Positions 36,900 to 49,611 are shown, counted from the first letter of the stretch. The stretch: DNA of 64,000 nucleotides from Puccinia triticina (GCF_026914185.1 NC_070564.1:1426001-1490000); one strand, 5' to 3'. Program-made: numbers and translations. Notes: a model not told the origin generated them from the sequence alone.

Positions 36900-38852
36900 A
36901 TCCCCCCCTTTTTTTCTTTTCTTGGAACCTTGTCAATCATCTTTGCCGGACGCTGTCTCTCTCCCTTCTTGCTCTGCTCTAATCTCCTTCTCCCTCCTCT
37001 ACATCTTTGTAACACCCTTGACCTTCTGTTGACATTCTTCCTTGCCTCCACTCTATGTATCGCTCTTACTCATCCAGTTTCTCATTGTTGCGGGGGCTAT
37101 TGTTGTTTATTTTATAATTGACATTTGTTTTTGCTTGATTGTACTTGGTTGGTTGGATTGTGATTTGCATAGATGAGTGTGATTTACACAGATGAGTGTG
37201 ATTTACATATTTAGATGATTATTGTTTATATTAACCACTTCCTTCTTGGACCTGTGGTTGATTAGTAGACCTGGCTTTGCCAGCCAGAACCCCATGGACA
37301 ACTTCCCATTGGCTGAAATGCATAATCTAGACGGACGGGCTATGGTGAAAGTTGATTGAGATTGAGTCTTTGCCAGCAAACAAGGCTTAGCAGGCCCCTC
37401 CAAATCAAGCCATTTAGCCTTAGGCAATGGGAAGCCCTCCAATATCTGTACTTTTGTTGCTGCTGCTCTTCTACTTCCATCACATTGGGATCAACTCTGC
37501 TACCACACTAAACAGCCCTACATATCATGAAAAAGTGTGGAGAATGCATGGTAGGCAACATGAAGCCAACTCCAGCCACCGTTCTTACCATAAAAGTGAT
37601 GCAAAGTGGTGGGACTCCAACAAAGGGGCCATTGTTATCAAGTACTTATGCAAAGATGCCCAATAGCAATGTTTGCATTAGGCAGGGATTGATAATGTTT
37701 TGTTGCATCAGTAAACAGTAATTTCAAGTTTGGGTGTCAATTCAATTCATGCCAAAGTTGACTGTCTGTCAGCAAGAGTTCTGACCCTCCAAAACACCAC
37801 AAACCAATGTTAAAATTTCTAATAGGCTAATAGCACAGTCTGAAATGGGTAATTATCAGTCTGCTAGAATCCCACTTTTTGATTGATAAAATGGTTAGCT
37901 TAAAATGGCTGTGGAAATCAAGTTCATCAACTTTCTACACTAAAATGACATAAATTGATGTGTCTGATTTTAATCAAAATTTTGCTTATTGGGGCCCAAT
38001 GTGAACCATGCTAATGTTGGGCAAACAAATTTTAATCAATAATAAGCAGATTTAATGAAGTACATGCCAAGAACCATTTTATATTTTTGGCTGTATGAGT
38101 TAATCCAAACCTTTCAAAAACCAACCTGATAGGACACAAATGAGACCTTCAGATAGGACTTGAATGAATGCAGCATATAAAATAAGGAAGATGAGAACAA
38201 GACCAATAATTGACCATTCAGAAAGAGAGCAGTTGATATAAGCTGGAAGACAACTGAATCTTATCAGCTGGGCATGTTGATCATATTTGTTTCTTGTAAT
38301 TGCTGGGGCAATGAAATCATTCAGTGAGTGATTACCATTTGTTGATTATTCCTCATCATCTTTTAATTTCATCTCATTGATATCAAGGGTTTCATTGGGA
38401 TTCTTTAATTTGGACATGAAGTTTCATCCAGAGTCTCAGCTCTCATTATGGATGAATTTGATAAGGAATCATCCAATACTCACTTGATCTTTGCTTCTTG
38501 ATGACTGACAAATCTCTTTGTTATCACATGTGTTTTTTCTCTGTCAACTTGATTATGTGTCAATCTGTTAATTTGCTGCAAGGGAAGTTTGGATGTTCTG
38601 GTGGATTCTACTGTGGCCAGTTCAACTCCTTGGGGGTATAATGTACTCTTGCTAGTGTAGCCATGTGTTGCTAAATCCATTCCTGGAAGCTAAACCATAT
38701 TACGTTGGGGAAAACAAGATCTGTAGAAATCAGCTTTGTTTAGAGAATTGACAAGTCTTAATCTTTTGAGGGGTATCAACAATAAGTTGTACTTACAGCC
38801 AGAAATAACAGTAACCATCCAAGCATCCTGTGGGAGTTTTTTGTTCCAAACT
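36900..38852. other. Interval with no recognisable gene
   Basis: The 3' flank of TAF7, then AT-rich DNA. A 21-base direct repeat (GATTTGCATAGATGAGTGT...) lies at 37162-37205. Frames of 60-90 codons at 37427-37721 and 38480-38953 show no domain. The last bases are the left flank of the Harbinger element. Confidence 0.4.
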
Positions 38853-39037
38853 TTAGAGCATCTCCAGCGCGGGCGGTAGTTTTGCGGCTGTAAAACCCGC
38901 GGTTGCAGCCCGAACTTTGGATATTCAAGTTTTACAGCCGGCGAGTCAACCACCGCAAAGTAGCTAGGTCAAGGCTGCAAATCACCATCAACCTCGAATT
39001 CCGGCTCGGCATTCCTCCCCAGTACCAAGCAGCCAGC

Positions 39038-40492
39038 ATGGAACACCATTCAATCTTTGAAAACATCCTGAAATCACAATTCGCCATACTCTCTGCATCA
39101 AGGATGATCCGATCAGTCATCTCGGATACGGCAATGATTCTCGCCGAAGAAGACCAGGACAGCAAACCTCAGCCAAAACATGGAGGCTCGCAACCAGGTC
39201 GGTCACCCAACCTACCACGCAACTTTCAAGCTGGATACAATCAACTATTCAAAGATTACTTCAGTGATTCACCAATCTACACGGAAAACTTGTTCCGGCG
39301 ACGTTTCCGGATGCATAGGCCGCTTTTCTTAAAGATTGTACACGATATCACGGAGTATGACCGATATTTTGTCCAGAAAAACGATGCACTTGGCAAGCCT
39401 GGCTTGCACCCGCTCCAAAAAATTACTTCGTCAATCCGCATGCTAGCCTACGGAGGAGCTGCAGATGCAAACGATGAGTACCTTCGCATCTCCGAAAGCA
39501 CGGCCATCGAAAGTCTCACTCGTTTTTGTGCCGCCGTTATTGAGATCTATGGGAAGGAATATCTTAGGCACCCAACAGCCGATGACTTGAAACGAATCTT
39601 GGTCATAAATGAAAAGAGGGGTTTCCCCGGCATGCTCGGATCTCTAGACTGCATGCACTGGCCATGGAAGAATTGTCCGGCCGGTTGGAAAGGCCAATAT
39701 CAAGGGAAAGAGAAGGTCTGTACTCTTGTCTGACTGTAGTTTTAACCAATTGAATGTAGATTGAGATAAATCTCAATTTCTCCAAATCAGGTTGCAACAA
39801 TGGTTCTTGAGGGTGTTGTATCCCAAGACCTATGGTTTTGGCATGCCTTCTTTGAGCTACCCGGATCACATAATGACATCAACATCCTCAATGTTTCCCC
39901 TCTCTTCACCAACCTCCTCAACGGTGTCGCTCCGGAATGCCAGTTCACGATCAACGGAAACACCTACGAGCAAGGTTATTATCTTGCTGATGGCATCTAT
40001 CCGGACTATTCGGCGCTGGTCAAGACAATTTCCCAGCCACAGGGGCTTGAAAGAAAGGTAAGGATTTGAATCTCATGTGCTTGAAGTTGTTTCGGAGTTT
40101 GATTTTTGTTATATGGATAGCATTTCGCAAAAATGCAAGAGGCTCTCCGCAAGGACGTTGAACGAGCTTTTGGAGTCCTACAGGCTTGGTTTTCGATTGT
40201 GGCCAACCCAGCCCGAGGCTGGAGCAAAAACAAGTTGCATAATATCATGACTGCTTGTATAATACTGCACAACATGATTGTTGAGGACGAACGGGCATCG
40301 CCACATGAACATGAGTACGATGATTCAACTAACTCCAAAATTGCACTTACTATTAAGCCAGGCCGAACTCAATCGGTCGAGTTTTCTCAATTTGTTAACA
40401 ACTACCAAAACCTTCGTGACAAAACCATCCATCACCAGCTAAAGAATGACCTTATCAAGCATCTTTGGGCCTTGAAAGGTCGCTCTGAATGA
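39038..40492 (+). CDS. PIF/Harbinger DDE transposase
   Basis: Three exons, 39038-39715, 39791-40057 and 40121-40492, introns GTCTGT...AATCAG and GTAAGG...GGATAG; 438 residues. ATG at 39038 was taken because the frame upstream runs into the terminal repeat. The DDE_4-type nuclease is recognised from GFPGMLGSLDCMHWPWKN (Asp204), ELPGSHNDINILN (Asp255) and DVERAFGVLQAWF (Glu329), so the catalytic triad is intact. The N-terminal half has RRRFRMHRPLFLKIVHDI, a helix-turn-helix-like segment common in the family. It cuts and inserts the element at TTA/TAA targets and normally needs the partner SANT protein for nuclear import and end binding. Confidence 0.92.
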
Positions 40493-40786
40493 ATCTCATG
40501 TTTTCTCTCTTGTTTCTTGAAGTGGCTCTCATGTTTTCCTTGAAGTGAATTTTTTTCTCCAATCATTTTATCGAGAATCTCAGTTGTGACAAAAAGAAAT
40601 TCAAAGAGAAAACAACAGTTAAAACAATCTTATTCAAGCTTGAGAAGATGAGGAAACAAGCTGATTGAGCAGAAGAGGATTGATCAAAAAAGGATGGAGA
40701 CAAATGTGAAAGAGGATTGGTGATGTCGGCCATTGGAGTTGAGATCGGAGCAAACACGGAGTTGATCTCGGAGCAAACATCAAAAA

Positions 40787-42279
40787 TCAGTCGCTATCTT
40801 CTTCTTCGGCGCTATCTTCTTCTTCGGCTCCACCTTCCTCATCTTCATTAATATCTTCTTCCATGTTGTTCTCATCATCAGATTCATCTGAAGATTCTTT
40901 GTTTCCTTGATCTTCATCTTCATCATCGTCTTCCACCTCCTCTACCTCCACCGCAGCTTGTTTTCTCTTTTGGACGGTCGTTTTTTTGGCCCTGGTTTTC
41001 TGTATTCGAGTTGAATCATTTTTTGCTTCCTCCGCTTCCTTCCGTTCTTGCTCCTTTTTCCTCTCTTCCTCTTCCCTTTTTTTCGCCTCCATGTCTCTCT
41101 CTCGTTTTATCTTATCCAGAATCTTTTCTTGTTTCCACTCGAAAAATACTCGTTGGGCTGGCGGAAGAGTAGTTAGATCGGTCCTCATGATCGATTCTTC
41201 GGCCATCGTGACCATTGCATCCTTCTGCTCGGCTAGAATTGCATTCTGGGCTTGCGATTGTGAGGCCAGATCGCGATGGACTTTAACCATGTCTTCCTTC
41301 CATTTCGCGTCTTTTATCTCCTGGATCCTCGCCTCCTTGGCCTTCTTGTTTCCAGTAGGTCGGGCGAGAACAAGTGCCTTTGACTGAGAGGCGACTTGAG
41401 TAACATCACTTGCAGCATCCGACGGGTTTATTTCCGAGGAGAGATCATACATAGCGCTGGATGGAGGTAAGTCGGATTCAGTGGTTGTGGTTTTGTTATT
41501 TTTTTCATCAAGAGTCGAGCAATATTCGTTCCACTTTGGCGATGGAGAAAGGATGTTGAAGCATCGGAGATGATTGAACGATCGTTTCTCGAGCGCCGCA
41601 TACAGCTTAAGTGCACCGTTTATCTGATCCTGACCGGTCGTTCCGCTCTGGTTTGCTCTTTGAATCTGCTTATAGCATCCATTAAACTTGTTTACAGCGC
41701 GCTGAATGGTCTGCCAACGAGTTTTGATGCTCTTCAACGGTCGTTTGTAAATCGGGACCTTTGATAAGTAATGCTCTCGAACTCGTTCCCAGAAAGTATC
41801 GGACGTCTGATTTGTGGAATTTAACGGATCCTCGGTCGTTTCAAGCCAAGAACAACAAATCTCTACGTCCTTGTCCTCTTTATAGTTTGGGAATCGAATT
41901 TGAGTCGGCTCATCGCTGTCCGATTCGTCCACATTTTCTTTGGTATTTTTCTTCTTTTTGGGGGCCTTGGACTTCTTCTTTTGAGGTTTTTTGGTTGAAT
42001 CGTTTGGGATGGTAGGTTTGTCGACTTTGGGATGCTCGTCGGTGGTTTTATCATCTTTTGACTTGATTTTTTTTGAAGGTGGCTTGGTATTGTTTCTGGT
42101 TTCGTCCTCAACAATGTCAATAGTACGAGCATCTATAAAGAATGAGTCAATCTGATGTACATAGCTTGAATTTGATGTGTGGATATTTTTCACGTACTTG
42201 GTTTCTTTGCCTTCGAAACACTCTTTTTTGGTGTGGTTGCGGGAGCTGGGGTGGATTTGGTACTGGATTTTGGTGGCAT
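40787..42279 (-). CDS. Harbinger accessory protein, Myb/SANT-like with NAM-associated C terminus
   Basis: Two exons, 42279-42198 and 42132-40787, intron GTACGTG...TTATAG, 475 residues. The first exon starts MPPKSSTKSTPAPATTPKKS. The trihelix/SANT-like domain spans roughly NYKEDKDVEICCSWLETTED, FWERVREHYLSK and RPLKSIKTRWQTIQRAVNKF, with the regularly spaced tryptophans of Myb-like DNA-binding domains. A coiled-coil, Lys/Glu-rich region (KIKRERDMEAKKREEEERKK) and a very acidic C terminus follow, as in NAM-associated proteins of plant and fungal Harbinger elements. It converges with the transposase, ends 294 bases apart. It probably helps bring the transposase to the ends. Confidence 0.85.
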
Positions 42280-42538
42280 TCTTGTTGAGGAGACTTTGAA
42301 GTTGATGTTTGGTGTTGCTATCGGGGGTTGGGAGTCGGTGTGGTGATGGAATTTTGATGGTGTTGTGTTTTTGTGGGACTGTAGAGGGGAGCTAGATTTG
42401 GAGCCTTGGCCAAAAATTGTACCGCCCCGCTTTCACTACCGCCCGATTTACCCCCCGCGATGGGGGCCAAGTTTTGAGGGCGGGGCTGTATAGTCCCGTT
42501 ACAGCCGCGATTTACCGCCCGCGCTGGAGATGCTCTTA

Positions 42539-44268
42539 TGCTTCAGAAATAAGTCAATTTGAGATCTCAAAACATCTCTGTTTTGTACAAATATAATTTC
42601 TCTCCAATAAGGATTATCCAAAAACTGTGCTTTTATCTATCTGATTTAGTAGTAAGATCAACATAGCACACATTTCACTTCCTCCTAATTACAATAAGCA
42701 GTGCATACTAGAGATTTTGTGGTGGAATAACATGAGTTCAATTTTTGATAAGTGTGTTTAAATATGGTTCCTCTGACAAATGCAGTGCAAGAGTATGTCT
42801 TTATGTACAAACCTATGGAATTGATTCCACCTTTGATTGAAGCTGATTTGGCGGGGGTGGGGGGGTCGTCAGATGATGAGATTTTGAGCGGTATGGGTCA
42901 AATACAAGATACAAAACAATTTACATGCCTGTGGCAGTGCCATGAGCTTGACTGATCCATTATTGAATGATTTGGTTTGTTTAATTATGGTTAAACCTGG
43001 TTTGGAGACGTGGGGATTTTGTTTTCTTCTACAACATTGGTTTTAGATACATATATAATGGCAAATGTGTCAGCTCTTTGCTACAGTTAGTGCATCAGAG
43101 TAGTTATTACAGTGGGATTTTGAGCTGCTGCACTTCACTAAGTTGTAGCACAAGGCCAGCTAGCACTGCCACTATTGGTCTCAGGTGAAAAACTAAAACT
43201 TGGTAGCGCGCTAACTTGCCTTTTTTGTGGCACTTCAGTGCTAGAATTTAGCGCAGAAAGCACGCTTTGCGGGAAATTTGTGCTACAATAGCGGGAAAAT
43301 CCCACTTTTTATTTCTTCAGGGGAAAAAGTGTGAAAGCAGGTCAAAAGAACCAAAAAAAAATAGCTCAGGAAAAGTGTGTTGGGGTTGGAGCCATGAAGA
43401 TTGATGGCACTACATTGAAGGAGAATGCTTCTTCTAACTCTGTACAAGGAATAGCCATAGAGACCAAAGAACAGTGGCAAACAGGCTCCAAGAATTGCAC
43501 TACAATATCAAATTTGGTAGTTCAACTCATGCGTTGAGTAAAGTTCCTAGCAACATGATCTTGGGGGATGTTCATGTTACTCCAGGGATTTTTTCAATCC
43601 TTTTTAGATTGAGTGATAGAATTCAACTTTCATGTTTTGATATGAAAAAAGTTACAGAAATGGACTATCATCATGTAAGAAATACTATCCAGCAGCCTTC
43701 ATCATCATGGGATACAATCAAACAGAGGTGTAAAGCTCTACCAATCATTCAACCTTATCTCCAAATAATTTTCCTTCAGGTTTTCAGATTGTTGAGGAGA
43801 AAATAAAACTCTTCCTGTGGCCCCCTTCAAAAATCACCAAGTTCATTCATGTTGCCATTCAAAATATTGATCTCAGTTGTAGAAGCTCAGGAGGTATGTA
43901 TAATGTAGGCAGTAGAGGATGTCACTTTGCAACTACTCTAGGTAGTAGGCAGTACCTCAGGATATATGCAGTATCTGGGGCTCCAATCAGGAAAACTAAT
44001 TTGTGAAAATGTTTTAAATAGGGCTAATAGTGTGTTAATAGTGTGAAGCTGCATGGCGTGCAGCAACAAATAGCACTTAAAAGTGTGAAGCGCACTTGTA
44101 GCAGTTGCGGTTTGGATTGTGCTTGTGCTTTTAGTATTTACAACGCAGTTTGATAGCAATAGCAATTTTTTGTGCCGTTGTGGTAAGCGAAAGTGGCTCC
44201 TGCGTAGAAATATCAGGACCACCGCCGCTCCAAGATGATTCCCGGGAAAAGTTGGGTGATCTGGGGAA
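42539..44268. other. Interval with no recognisable gene
   Basis: AT-leaning DNA. Frames of 65-110 codons at 42752 and 43331-43806 show no family. The 43200-43300 stretch contains GCGC-rich words (TAGCGCGCTAAC) like hAT subterminal repeats, perhaps a remnant. Confidence 0.35.
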
Positions 44269-45731
44269 ACTCCGCTCCGCACGTAAGTATGGGGCGCAAT
44301 AATTGTAGAGCAAGTAAAAGTAACGTATAAAATAACCACAAAGCATGTAGAAAAGCCGCAGTAAGCACCGTACAATCCGCCATGAAGTACAAAAGATAAA
44401 ATCCGCAAGTAAAAATAACTCCGCCGCAAGTAAGCAACATCTCCGCCGTAAAGAATCTGTACCAGAGTAACAAGAATGAAGTAAAAACCGTAAAACATAA
44501 TCATAAGATGCTGGGGGGGGGGGGGGGGGGGGGAACTCCCTCCCCCCTGTACAAAAGGAAAAACCATTCTCCTCCGCCCGCCTCTCACACACACCGTCCA
44601 CCAAGCCACGCTCCCACAACCACGCACGTCATCTGTCCATTCTGCTCTCATGCGGATCATCTGTCAACTTTGCCGCATGTCTTTGCCTACCGTCAGACTC
44701 CTCTTGCCTTAAATTCCTTGCCTCTGTCTAGCCTTCAATGCGGGGATCCCACACGCCACCTCCGCCCCAGCTATGCCCGCTGACGTAGCCTGCTTTGGCT
44801 GCAACGGCTTCCCCCGGTCACAGCCTATACTAGCCAGTCCGCGCCGGCCTGCGTAAGTTGAGTCCAGCTCCGCCGCCGCCGCGCCGTGTACATAGACCTG
44901 CACACCGCCTTGTGGACACATTCCGCACTGTGCTGCTCCGCACCAGCCTTGCAGAATCCGCAGCCCGCAACCTCTGCAAACCTGTGCGGACAATTTGGGT
45001 CCCCGACCTGGTTTTAGCATCACATTGGTGCGGGCTGCTGATTCTGCAAGGCTGGCACGGAGCCACACAGTGCTTAGTATGACCACAAGGCGTTGCACGG
45101 GGCTACATAACGGCGCGGCGGCGGCGGAGCTGGACTCGACTTACGCAGGCCTGCGCGGACTGGCTAGTATGGCTTTGACCGGGGGAAGCCGTGGCAGCCA
45201 AAGCGGGCTACCTCAGCGGGCGTAGCTGGGGCCGAGGTGGTGTGTGGGATCCCGGCATTGAAGGCTAGACAGAGGCAAGGAAGCTAAGGCAAGAGGAGTC
45301 CAACAGTAGGCGAAGACGTGCGGCAAAGTTTACAGATGATCCATGTGAGAGTGGCATGGACAGATGACGTGCGTGGCTGTGGGAGTGTGGCTTGGCATAT
45401 GGTGTGCATGAGAGGCGGGAGGAGGAGAATGGCTTTTCTTTCTCATGTTGTTTTTCCTTTTGTACGGGGGGGAGGGAGTCCCCCCCCCCAGCATCTTATG
45501 ATTATGTTTTACGGTTTTTACTTCATTCTTCTTACTCTGGTACAGATTCTTTACGGCGGAGATGTTAATTACTTGCGGTGGAGTTATTTTTACTTGCAGA
45601 GTTTATCTTTTGTACTTCATGGCGGATTGTAGGGTGTTTACTGCGGCTTTTCTACATGCTTTGTGGTTATTTCATATGTTACTTTTACTTGCTCTACAAT
45701 TATTGCGCCCCATACTTACATGTGGAGCGGT
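44269..45731. mobile_element. 1.46-kb foldback element
   Basis: The left arm from CCGCTCCGCACGTAAGTATG (44269) is repeated in reverse at the right arm end, about 45731, and arms of about 700 bases each pair around a small centre (44967-45030). Both arms carry the same G or C run and the sequence read as GGRRRM and FYGFYFIL, so the long open frames on opposite strands are mirror copies of one sequence. Arm divergence is perhaps 5-10 percent. No transposase motif is seen. Terminal duplications could not be identified. Confidence 0.75.
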
Positions 45732-46550
45732 GCTTTTCTTTTTTGATATGGGGGGAAATTCCCTGAGCTAATTTTAGTGCTAGCAATAGCGGTATGTGCT
45801 ACCACTAGCACTAATCCCTGTAGCAGGGCCAAAAGGATATGTTTATAGAGTAATACAGCACTTACAGGAGCCTGGAGGATTTCGTAAGCCACTGGAATGG
45901 TACGGAAGCTACAGAATTGCTAGAGTTTCTGGACCTACACAGCACTTGCAAGATAGATAAGAAAAAAAAACCTTTTAGGCATTTGATTTGACAAAATTAT
46001 AAATATGATAAGAGAATCTAAAGCCCGTTGTGGGTTGTTGACAAAATCCTATTTGTTGATTTCTTGGATGGAGGAAGAGTGAATGACAACATTGAACAAT
46101 GTAACAAAGATTTTGCCACAAGGGATAAAGAACTCCCTGAGGCTACAACTGACAACTATTTATATCTTACAGCAATACTAGACAACACAACAGAGAAAAA
46201 TGGGAAAGTTTGATGGAGACAACAGAAAAAACCCAATGGAAATGAATAAAATATTTCAAAAGATTCCAAATCCTTAGAAACAAGATGAATTTTTTCCAGA
46301 ATCTGTCTTCAAAGAGGTTTCAGAAGCTTCTACTGAGTTTTTTGGGTCATCAAAGACTTACTTATGCTTCCAAATTCATAAAAGAACAAAAAAAAGTGAG
46401 TAAAAGTGAAGCTGTAAAGAAACTGGGTCAAATGCTCACAGTTGACATGCAGGATACTCCAGTCAAGCTGCCATTATAACTCCACCTGGTTGTGCAATGG
46501 TCTTTTGAAGAGCTAAACTTTACTTGCAGGTTAGAGATGTCAGCAGGTAC
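45732..46550. other. Interval with no complete gene
   Basis: A small inverted pair, TTAGTGCTAG...CTAGCACTAA, lies at 45772-45813. A reading GGFRKPLEWYGSYRIARV near 45870-45930 faintly recalls the GPY/F tail of a Ty3 integrase. From 46285 to 46500 there is AT-rich sequence sharing GTTGACATG and ACTCCAG words with the CACTA-like MITEs near 14 kb. Confidence 0.35.
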
Positions 46551-46938
46551 CAAAGAAGGGTAGTTACGTTACGTTGCGTTATCCGTGCAATTTTGGTAAC
46601 ATAACTACCCCGGTTATCCGGGGCCCCCCGCTACTTTACTAGTAATGGGGTCATTTCAGGCCCCGCGCGTAACGTAACGGGCCTCATTTGTGAGGCCCGT
46701 TATTGCGTTATCCGGGGGATAACGCAATAACGGACCATTTAAGGCTTTTTAGCCTCATTTTTTGCCCGTTCTCAAGGGCTCCGCGCGCCCGGATAACACA
46801 ACAAGCATTCAAAAAACCGGCTCAACGTGTTGCGATAACGTAATCGCACTGCCGTTACACGTAACGCGTAGATAACGACAAAATTTTTGTTACGTTACCG
46901 TTATCTACGCGTTACGCGTAGCGTAACTACCCTTTGTT
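46551..46938. mobile_element. 388-bp hAT-type MITE with GCAGGTAC duplication
   Basis: The ends are related inverted repeats (CAAAGAAGGGTAGTTACG and CGTAACTACCCTTTGTT), flanked by GCAGGTAC on both sides (46543-46550, 46939-46946), an 8-bp duplication as made by hAT transposases. The interior is full of GTTACGTTACG and GGATAACGC words in both orientations. It is inserted into a region rich in GGTACCTG words. Confidence 0.75.
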
Positions 46939-46946
46939 GCAGGTAC

Positions 46947-47250
46947 CCAATTCCAGGCACCTGCTACCTGTTTCCGGATACCTTGTTTCAAAAACAGGTA
47001 CCAGGTGCGGGTGCAGAGGCAGGTAACCGCGTCAGGTACCTGCCATACACCTGTGAATTCTCAATGGTCTAAAGATGAATATTGGTAGCCCTGGGGGGGT
47101 ACCTGGCACCCGTGGGCAGGTACGGCCCGCAACTGCCAGGATGTGCCGGGTGCCCGTTTTGGGAAACCAGATGCCACCCCCAAGTACTGCCTCATACCCC
47201 ATAATATCCCTGCCCCCTGGTGGGGGGGGGGTCAGTCCAAAGAAGGTACC
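46947..47250. repeat. GGTACCTG-rich repeat region
   Basis: More than ten copies of GGTACC(T/C)G and its reverse in 300 bases, resembling the hAT terminal region at 18541-18690. It is interrupted on the left by the 388-bp MITE, so it is the older insertion. A G9 run lies near 47222. Confidence 0.6.
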
Positions 47251-47892
47251 AAGGACCCGTTTGCGGGTGTTTCCAGATGCGAGGGGAGGCCCAGGAAGTG
47301 CTGGTTGTTGAGGGCGGGTTCAGCGGCTGGGTGCAGGAGTTCAAGGATGATCCGGGGCGGATCGAGGGCTACAAACCGGTGCTCTGGTGACTTGCTCTTT
47401 GTAAACACCTTGGCCATCAGGGCCCTCACCCTAAATACTGCGGGCACACTCCCCACGAGTTGCCGGTTGTGCTTGGTTGTGCTGGAAGCCCTGCAATTAC
47501 CATCTGGAGTGGGAGGCAAGAATCAGCTTACCACTTGCTTCTCCTGCAATACATGTGTTGTAACTTGAGCTGCTTGTCACCGCGCAGAGAACAGAAGAAA
47601 AGAGATTGAGCTCAATGGCTCAAGAATGATGGGCAGTGAGGATGGTTTTCTCACTGGATGCGGCTCAGTTGCGTGTGCGAAAAAAGGAGGGAAGAGAACC
47701 AATAGTTTGATTGACATGACACTGCTATGTTATAAATAGACCATGTACATGTGTCGGACTTGTGGTTTTGAGATATAATGAATAGAGAACAAATTGAATA
47801 TGAATACTATCACAAGTCTACAAATGAAGTCATACTGACTGACACAATCTCTACTACTCAAGGTTCAAAGACTACAGGGTGTGAGAAGGTTG
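47251..47892. other. Interval with no recognisable gene
   Basis: Overlapping short frames on both strands around 47143-47568 without known motifs, then AT-leaning sequence. Confidence 0.4.
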
Positions 47893-47894
47893 TA

Positions 47895-48579
47895 CAGTGG
47901 GTCATCTAATGTTTTTGGCAACACATTTTTGAATGTAGAAGCTCAGGCCACAGCCTTTAAGTCATGTGATTGGCTACTGGGGTGGAAAATAAGTTTCTAA
48001 GAATGATTATGAGATAAAAAAAATGAAAAATAAAAAAATGAAAAAATGAAAAATGTGGAAATTTTTGAATTTCTTGCAAATTTCTCAGAATGCTCATTAC
48101 TGTCCAAACCAAGGGGGGAAAATTAGAGAGCACAGTATGACATACAACAAGAATGATAAAAAATGAAAAATTTTGAAACCATTGCCAATGATTTTTATTG
48201 GATAAAATAAATTGAGTCAAATTAGTGGTGATTTGGGCTACAGTCCCTGAGTTCAAATGAAATTGGTTGATAACCCATCCAGCCAAAAAATCATTGAAAA
48301 TGGTTTCAAAAATTTTCATTTTTTATCATTCTTGTTGTATGTCATACTTTGCTCTCCAATTTTCCCTCCTTGGTTTGAACAGTAATGAACATTCTGAGAA
48401 ATTTGCAAGAAATTCAAATATTTCCACATTTTTCATTTTTTTGTTTTAACTTCTTTTTATTTCATAATCATTCTTTGGAACTGCTTTTCCACCTTTGTGT
48501 CCAATCTCATGACTTGAAGGCTGTGGCCTGAGCTTCTGCATTCAAAAATGTGGTGCCAAAAACATTAGATGACCCACTG
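47895..48579. mobile_element. 685-bp palindromic MITE with TA duplication
   Basis: It starts CAGTGGGTCATCTAATG and ends with the reverse CATTAGATGACCCACTG, flanked by TA on both sides (47893-47894, 48580-48581), the Tc1/mariner duplication. The two arms (about 320 bases each) match closely through AAAAATTTTCATTTTTTATC near the centre. No transposase is present. Open frames within it are mirror copies. Confidence 0.78.
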
Positions 48580-48581
48580 TA

Positions 48582-49611
48582 CTATTTGACTTACTATTGA
48601 TGCTAGTGATTGATTCTAGACAAGAAGGAATTCATTCTGACAAACATGATTTTTGGGATAAGTAAGAGAGAACATCAGAAATTCAACAACATGTCCCATT
48701 CATTGCCTCTCTGACAGTGCTCCCATGAATATGTGTGTGATTGTACTGCCGATCCCGGCCCGATCTCTCTGGGCTACATACACCCAGCTTTCATGAGCTT
48801 GCGCAGGGCTGCCTGTGTGTGGTACGCGCCCTGATGACGGCCAGTCTGAGCTTTGTGTAGCTTACACAGCCGGCTATGAGACTGCTTTTCTTTGCATCCA
48901 TCAGAAAATCTGGTCTGCACCAGTTTGTGATGTTCCTGGGCAGCTAATCTGTGGAGCATTGAAGTTGAACCTCTTGCAGAATTATAACACACTCTCAAAT
49001 ACTGATCAAGCAAACTCAAATTCAGTCAGTGAAGGGTTAAAAAAAGTTCAACATGATGGATTAATATATTACTATAGCCAAAAAAAATGAAGTCTGTTGG
49101 ATACAAGTCACATTAGTTATTTGACAGGAGGAAGCATGAAAAAGAGGGGATCAAAATCGGAAGAAAAGATTGAGGGACCTCAAAAATTCAATGAAGTGAT
49201 CCTGAGGAGATTGTTGAAAAATTTGGTGGCCTGCTATCAGATCATCTGAAAGAACTTGCTTGATGATTTTAACTATTTCAGTGCAATTGACAGCTAAATA
49301 AGAGTGATTTTGGTGTAAGTAAGCAGAAGAGAATGAAATTCCATTGAAATCCAGTACAAGAGTAAGAAAAGTGGTAACCAGGTTTTTTTAATAGCACAGT
49401 ATTATTTAGTGCAAAGTTTCTGCACCATGTTTTGGCTTTTCAGAAACAGTGGGGGTTTGCTACTTTTAGCATTAGTGCATACTGCAGCACCCAGCCACTA
49501 GCAATTTGTCTAATGGACCTGGTGCTGTAGCAAAATAGTGCTGTCAGCTGTACTTCTCTAAAGTGTGTGATTTTTGTACTGCAGCACAGTGATTTGCCCT
49601 TGAGGCTTGCA
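48582..49611. other. Interval with no recognisable gene
   Basis: AT-leaning with frames under 95 codons. The final part (49400-49610) contains several GCAC/GTGC words and precedes a Helitron-type end. Confidence 0.4.

Larger units (their letters stand above)
38856..42535. mobile_element. Complete PIF/Harbinger DNA transposon
   Basis: A 3680-bp element bounded by perfect inverted repeats of about 23 bases starting GAGCATCTCCAGCGCGGGCG, with TTA on both sides (38853-38855, 42536-42538), the 3-bp duplication of PIF/Harbinger. The next bases, GCGGCTGTAA, are also shared by both ends. It contains two convergent genes, a DDE transposase and a Myb/SANT-like protein, the standard pair for autonomous elements of this superfamily. 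Neither gene shows a stop or frameshift, so the copy may be mobile. Confidence 0.93.

Noticed and set aside
44131..45771. Long frames of 160-240 codons on both strands
   Set aside because: They are mirror copies in a foldback element and contain homopolymer-encoded Gly/Pro runs; no domain is seen.
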